Positions 49,301 through 51,411 of a stretch of DNA of 51,411 nucleotides are shown one piece after another. The notes below the pieces were generated by a model. That model made no database searches and was not told the DNA's origin. It was given only the letters and a program-made list of their open reading frames with translations. A program made the translations under genes and the position numbers. Position 1 is the first letter of the stretch; every line of letters begins with the position of its first letter. Source of the DNA: Fuerstiella sp. (GTDB lineage Bacteria; Planctomycetota; Planctomycetia; Planctomycetales; Planctomycetaceae); the NCBI GenBank assembly GCA_022447185.1, contig JAKVAY010000059.1:1-51411 (forward strand). The letters are read 5' to 3'.

Positions 49301-50507
49301 CAGGGAGCCCAACCCGCATGACCAGGGACTGATGGATCCTGCGTGTTATCACTGGGAGGCATCACTCATTCGGGGCAGTGACCTGGAGAACATCAGAATC
49401 TGCGGTCCTGGAACACTTGATGGTTCCGCGCTGATCACTCGCAGCGATGTGCCGGAGGGAACCGGTGACAAGGGAATTGCCCTGAAAAACTGCCGGGATG
49501 TAGAAATCCGGAACCTGAACATTCAGAAGGGAGGGCACAGTGCTGTCCTGGCGACTGGTTGTCAGAATCTGCTCGTCGACAACGTCACCATCAACACCGA
49601 TCGAAACGGCATCATTTTGTCACAGTGTAAGGATGTTACAGTTGCCCATTGCCACATTGATGCCGTGCGCTATGACGATGGTTATCCTGCCGGTGGTGAG
49701 GATGCGATTAAACTGTGCAGTGACCTGTCACTAGGAACGGTACAGCCCACGCAAAACGTGATGGTGCGTGACAGCAGTCTGGCCGGTGGCGGCAGCGCGA
49801 TTCATTTCGGTTCAGAGACCGTGGGACCGATCAGCAACATCGAATTCGACAACATCAGAGTCCGTCGCGCCGGCGAAGCTGGCATCAGTGTGACGGCTAA
49901 CGACGGCAGCAATATCAATGGAATCCGTTTCAGCAGGATCCGCATGGAAAACACATTCGCTCCGGTCTTTATCAGGGTTACCGATGCGGCTCGCGTGCCG
50001 GCCGGTACCTACCGCCGTGGTTCTGTTCGCAATATTTCTTTCACAGATATGACAGCCACTGGCTGGTCGTCCGGCATTCAGTCCCGTGAAATGCCCTGCG
50101 TCATCTGGGGACAGCCGAACTCTCCCCTGGAGGGAATTCAATTCGATCGTGTATCGATCCGTTTGGTCGGTGGACACGGCCCGATTGATGCAAATTTGGA
50201 TCCGCCGGAAAGCGACGAATTCGATCCTCGTCAACTGGAGTTGGTTCCAGCTAGTGCCTTGTATGCGAGGCACATTAGGGGCCTATCCTTCACAAAATGC
50301 CGATTTTACCTCAAGAAATCGGATAATCGGCCCGCATTTGTGGTGGACAACACGGAAAATATCACGTTAAAATCAAGCTATTTACCGTTTAGCACGGAGT
50401 CCAGTGCTAGAATTTTCGTGCGAAACAAGGTCACTGACTTGGCAATTCAAGGTTGTTCAGGTTTTCGCAACATGCGATTAACTAACGTCAGGCACGGTTC
50501 ACTTTAG
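46320..50507 (+). CDS. Secreted LamG + GH67-like + GH28-like multidomain protein
   Basis: 1395 residues. After a signal peptide (about 8-35, IALIVLFAQGPSQSSAN) come: a LamG/concanavalin-like domain (about 40-255, starting LVGHWEFNDGTG and ending FLDDLRIYNRVLSDSEL); a GH67 alpha-glucuronidase-like N-terminal domain (about 280-415); a TIM-barrel part (about 420-800) with IRIRMVDHWSYFRGVF, RVPDFGGYMMKLGSE and MVLVRGFVYGN; a helical stretch to about 910; and a GH28 polygalacturonase-like right-handed beta-helix (about 919-1380) beginning YNIRHFGAGQDAATNDAPAV. In GH67 the segment VREPVSPLFGAM carries a catalytic Glu; here the matching place reads YSAPIPAIDGAM, so the Glu is Ala. In the GH28 part, NTDRNG and GEDAIKL echo the usual Asp motifs. 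The protein likely binds and cuts acidic plant or algal polysaccharide. M1 or M8 may start it. Confidence 0.82.
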   Translation: MSERTHHMRINSRTIVASIALIVLFAQGPSQSSANQPNGLVGHWEFNDGTGRDSSGNEQSAVLGGAKIFSLGDGQACLQFPDEVDPVQIPVSSESPVAIQRGTVSFWMSTSSDRTNIIRFNNRAIELNSYRGDLQARFVGNDKFRYGTLVLDYDWPKYDMREFAFYGHPRAAVGDAEWHHFAVAYDDQVGKIIGWRDGQLIAVVDLSTVGPEPLRRQGLTKIIAGQEFVGFLDDLRIYNRVLSDSELRSVYSSTRSVYAGRRDTNHSDRPMKSYRFQEQDSTMYRAWLQYHPPAREQGRELLQTIVAEGQHSTVRTAASELKDAVSSMFSFTPSVTEQADSGTKVVLGTAETSTWIRSHADQLDLDRIVNDGFVIRTVSSGESSTLVVAAHIPAGVIFGTFDLIRRIQTGQDPRQLDVLENPAIRIRMVDHWSYFRGVFGDRWRGGGRDDSIFSWEELRTGDTRQIRDWVRMMASAGWNAICPSEVNWHYRDNFLDHLDEVEVLAEILRDYGMKLYWSPSYLLALDQSTADALYARVPDFGGYMMKLGSEKQNGHPGPPMVNRIADTVMPWGGMVLVRGFVYGNLRYTPEPYRTLIPHDIFAPEDGEYRDNVIIVPKGSAGDWDYSAPIPAIDGAMQKNLSGSEQVIDKKFPSSWVEKWKWWLEQDHYHDGPGSLNKLDVDCIMGVSMISPSPSWTSTPLNMVNYYGLGRLAWNPDRTVDEIYTEWIQQTFGHDPEVVDIIRDILLISDDAARKLYMYRGYRGIWIDKGDVGLVERKLPYVINRSGIGPTNSRLQQRILSQYSAGLRDVFADPLRSEEYLSAFHFKRHDYRLSIGRTLIEDVYGGMEEAVELAAKMVRLWSGLKNRIDERRYEYTRKELVEFAEDARGTRNATAAAFEKYTGRDRKETLAGLTADALAGVQVYNIRHFGAGQDAATNDAPAVNRAIDACSSAGGGTVFVPTGIYPVGTIHLKSNVTLVLDKGAILKAADGHMDSREPNPHDQGLMDPACYHWEASLIRGSDLENIRICGPGTLDGSALITRSDVPEGTGDKGIALKNCRDVEIRNLNIQKGGHSAVLATGCQNLLVDNVTINTDRNGIILSQCKDVTVAHCHIDAVRYDDGYPAGGEDAIKLCSDLSLGTVQPTQNVMVRDSSLAGGGSAIHFGSETVGPISNIEFDNIRVRRAGEAGISVTANDGSNINGIRFSRIRMENTFAPVFIRVTDAARVPAGTYRRGSVRNISFTDMTATGWSSGIQSREMPCVIWGQPNSPLEGIQFDRVSIRLVGGHGPIDANLDPPESDEFDPRQLELVPASALYARHIRGLSFTKCRFYLKKSDNRPAFVVDNTENITLKSSYLPFSTESSARIFVRNKVTDLAIQGCSGFRNMRLTNVRHGSL

Positions 50508-50621
50508 TTCGGAGCAGCATGGCGGCTCTCAAGTGATGGCAGGAAGCGGTCGATCAGAGAAGACAGAGGGTTTCTTGTTTCCTAGCAAGCACATCTGTTT
50601 TTATCGTTATAGGTAAATTCA

Positions 50622-51411
50622 ATGCTTTCGATATATAACGGGCATACTCGCGATTGCGAGGGATTGTCGCGACGTGAACTCTTTCGCATTGGTGCGTTAG
50701 GTGCAACTGGGTTTTCACTACCCGGTCTGCTCGAGCTCAAGGCTGCCGAGGCAAGTTCCAAGGCCGTCAAAGATGTTTCAGTCGTCCTGCTTTGGCTGCA
50801 GGGCGGACCATCGCATATCGAGACATTTGATCCCAAAATGACGGCTCCGGTCGAAATTCGTGGGATGTTTGGCGAGGTCGCAACCTCCCTGCCCGGTATC
50901 ACGTTTGGCGGGACTTTTCCTAAACTGGCCTCAATGGCTGACAAACTGGCCGTTGTACGCTCTTTCCAGAGTGGGATCAGCAGTCACAAGACAGGTAGTC
51001 GTTGGGTTTCCTCTGGTGGAAATTCAACCGAAGCTAACATGGGTTCGCTGTACGCTCGAATGGCCGGCAATAATAATCCCCATACGGGTATGCCACGCAA
51101 TGTGCTGTTACTGCCATCTTCGGCCGGCGAGGAATACAAAGATTTCATCCGGAAGGGGCCCGAGCGATTCACCCAGGTTGGTGAACTTGGGTCGTCCTTC
51201 GCTCCGTTTGACCCCAGTACCGGTTCTGGTGGTCAGGGTGTAGAGAATATGAAACTGCACCTGCCCGATGGTCGGTTTGAGGATCGTCGGACGCTACTGA
51301 CTGCTTTGGACCATCTGAAACGGCAAGCGGATTCAAGTGATGTTCTTGCCGGAGCAAATACGGCTGAGCAGCAGGCAACCTCGGTTCTGCTGGGTGGTGT
51401 GTCTGACGCAT
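50622..51411 (+). CDS. DUF1501 protein with Tat leader (partial, runs off the window)
   Basis: The first 263 codons are present; the 3' end lies beyond the window. The start MLSIYNGHTRDCEGL is followed by SRRELFRIGALGATGFSLPG, a twin-arginine leader. The next part has the DUF1501 landmarks VVLLWLQGGPSHIETFDPKM, GMFGEVATSLPGITFGGTFP and KLAVVRSFQSGISSHKTGSR. Compared with the first DUF1501 gene (14189-15541), the leader and spacing differ, so they are distinct subfamilies. It starts 115 nt after the glycosidase stop, so the two may be co-transcribed. Confidence 0.93.
   Translation, partial: MLSIYNGHTRDCEGLSRRELFRIGALGATGFSLPGLLELKAAEASSKAVKDVSVVLLWLQGGPSHIETFDPKMTAPVEIRGMFGEVATSLPGITFGGTFPKLASMADKLAVVRSFQSGISSHKTGSRWVSSGGNSTEANMGSLYARMAGNNNPHTGMPRNVLLLPSSAGEEYKDFIRKGPERFTQVGELGSSFAPFDPSTGSGGQGVENMKLHLPDGRFEDRRTLLTALDHLKRQADSSDVLAGANTAEQQATSVLLGGVSDA

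Overview
The window comes from a planctomycete chromosome, probably order Planctomycetales. The evidence is the marker set: two DUF1501 proteins with twin-arginine leaders, a DUF1559 pseudopilin with its H-x9-DG motif followed by a small lipoprotein, secreted FG-GAP, GH32-like and cyclase proteins, and a 16S rRNA gene with no 23S, 5S or tRNA behind it. The genus cannot be fixed by eye. No insertion sequence, prophage, CRISPR array or tRNA was recognised.

Layout. Positions 1-450 are the 3' end of 16S rRNA, closed by a hairpin at 601-636, then a RhlE-type DEAD-box helicase. 2.9-7.0 kb (minus) is a coupled operon: SDR oxidoreductase, fused E1 alpha/beta of a 2-oxoacid dehydrogenase, and its E2. 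7.3-17.1 kb holds mainly secreted proteins (a double cyclase, an FG-GAP protein, an SGNH hydrolase, a DUF1501 protein, a GH32-like propeller), plus a YbaK-type deacylase and an acetolactate-synthase-like enzyme. 17.5-22.4 kb is core metabolism: monomeric isocitrate dehydrogenase overlapping tsaB, an orphan OmpR-type regulator and malate dehydrogenase. 22.8-25.2 kb is a LolCDE/MacB-like ABC pair. 25.4-31.9 kb holds an SDR, a membrane protein with a TRASH-like tail, metK, a PlsC-type acyltransferase and an MmgE/PrpD protein. 32.3-34.0 kb is the pseudopilin and a Glu-rich lipoprotein.

34.1-45.5 kb is the most unusual block. On the minus strand two vitamin-K-dependent gamma-carboxylase (HTTM) homologues flank a set of a large membrane-anchored protein, an ABC-2 ATPase, an ABC-2 permease and a HEAT-repeat protein. 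Both carboxylase homologues keep the Lys and His that align with the human active site. An array of eight 22-bp repeats lies against the 3' end of the upstream carboxylase gene and contains its stop codon. I propose an envelope-protein modification and export module; this is inference.

46.3-51.4 kb carries a 1395-residue secreted protein joining LamG, GH67-like and GH28-like domains, followed by a second DUF1501 gene cut off by the window end. The GH67-like part seems to have lost catalytic carboxylates.

Most genes are short transcription units. Clear translational coupling (4-8 nt overlaps) is seen at SDR-E1, icd-tsaB and the ABC-2 ATPase-permease pair; E1 and E2 are also adjacent or overlapping.
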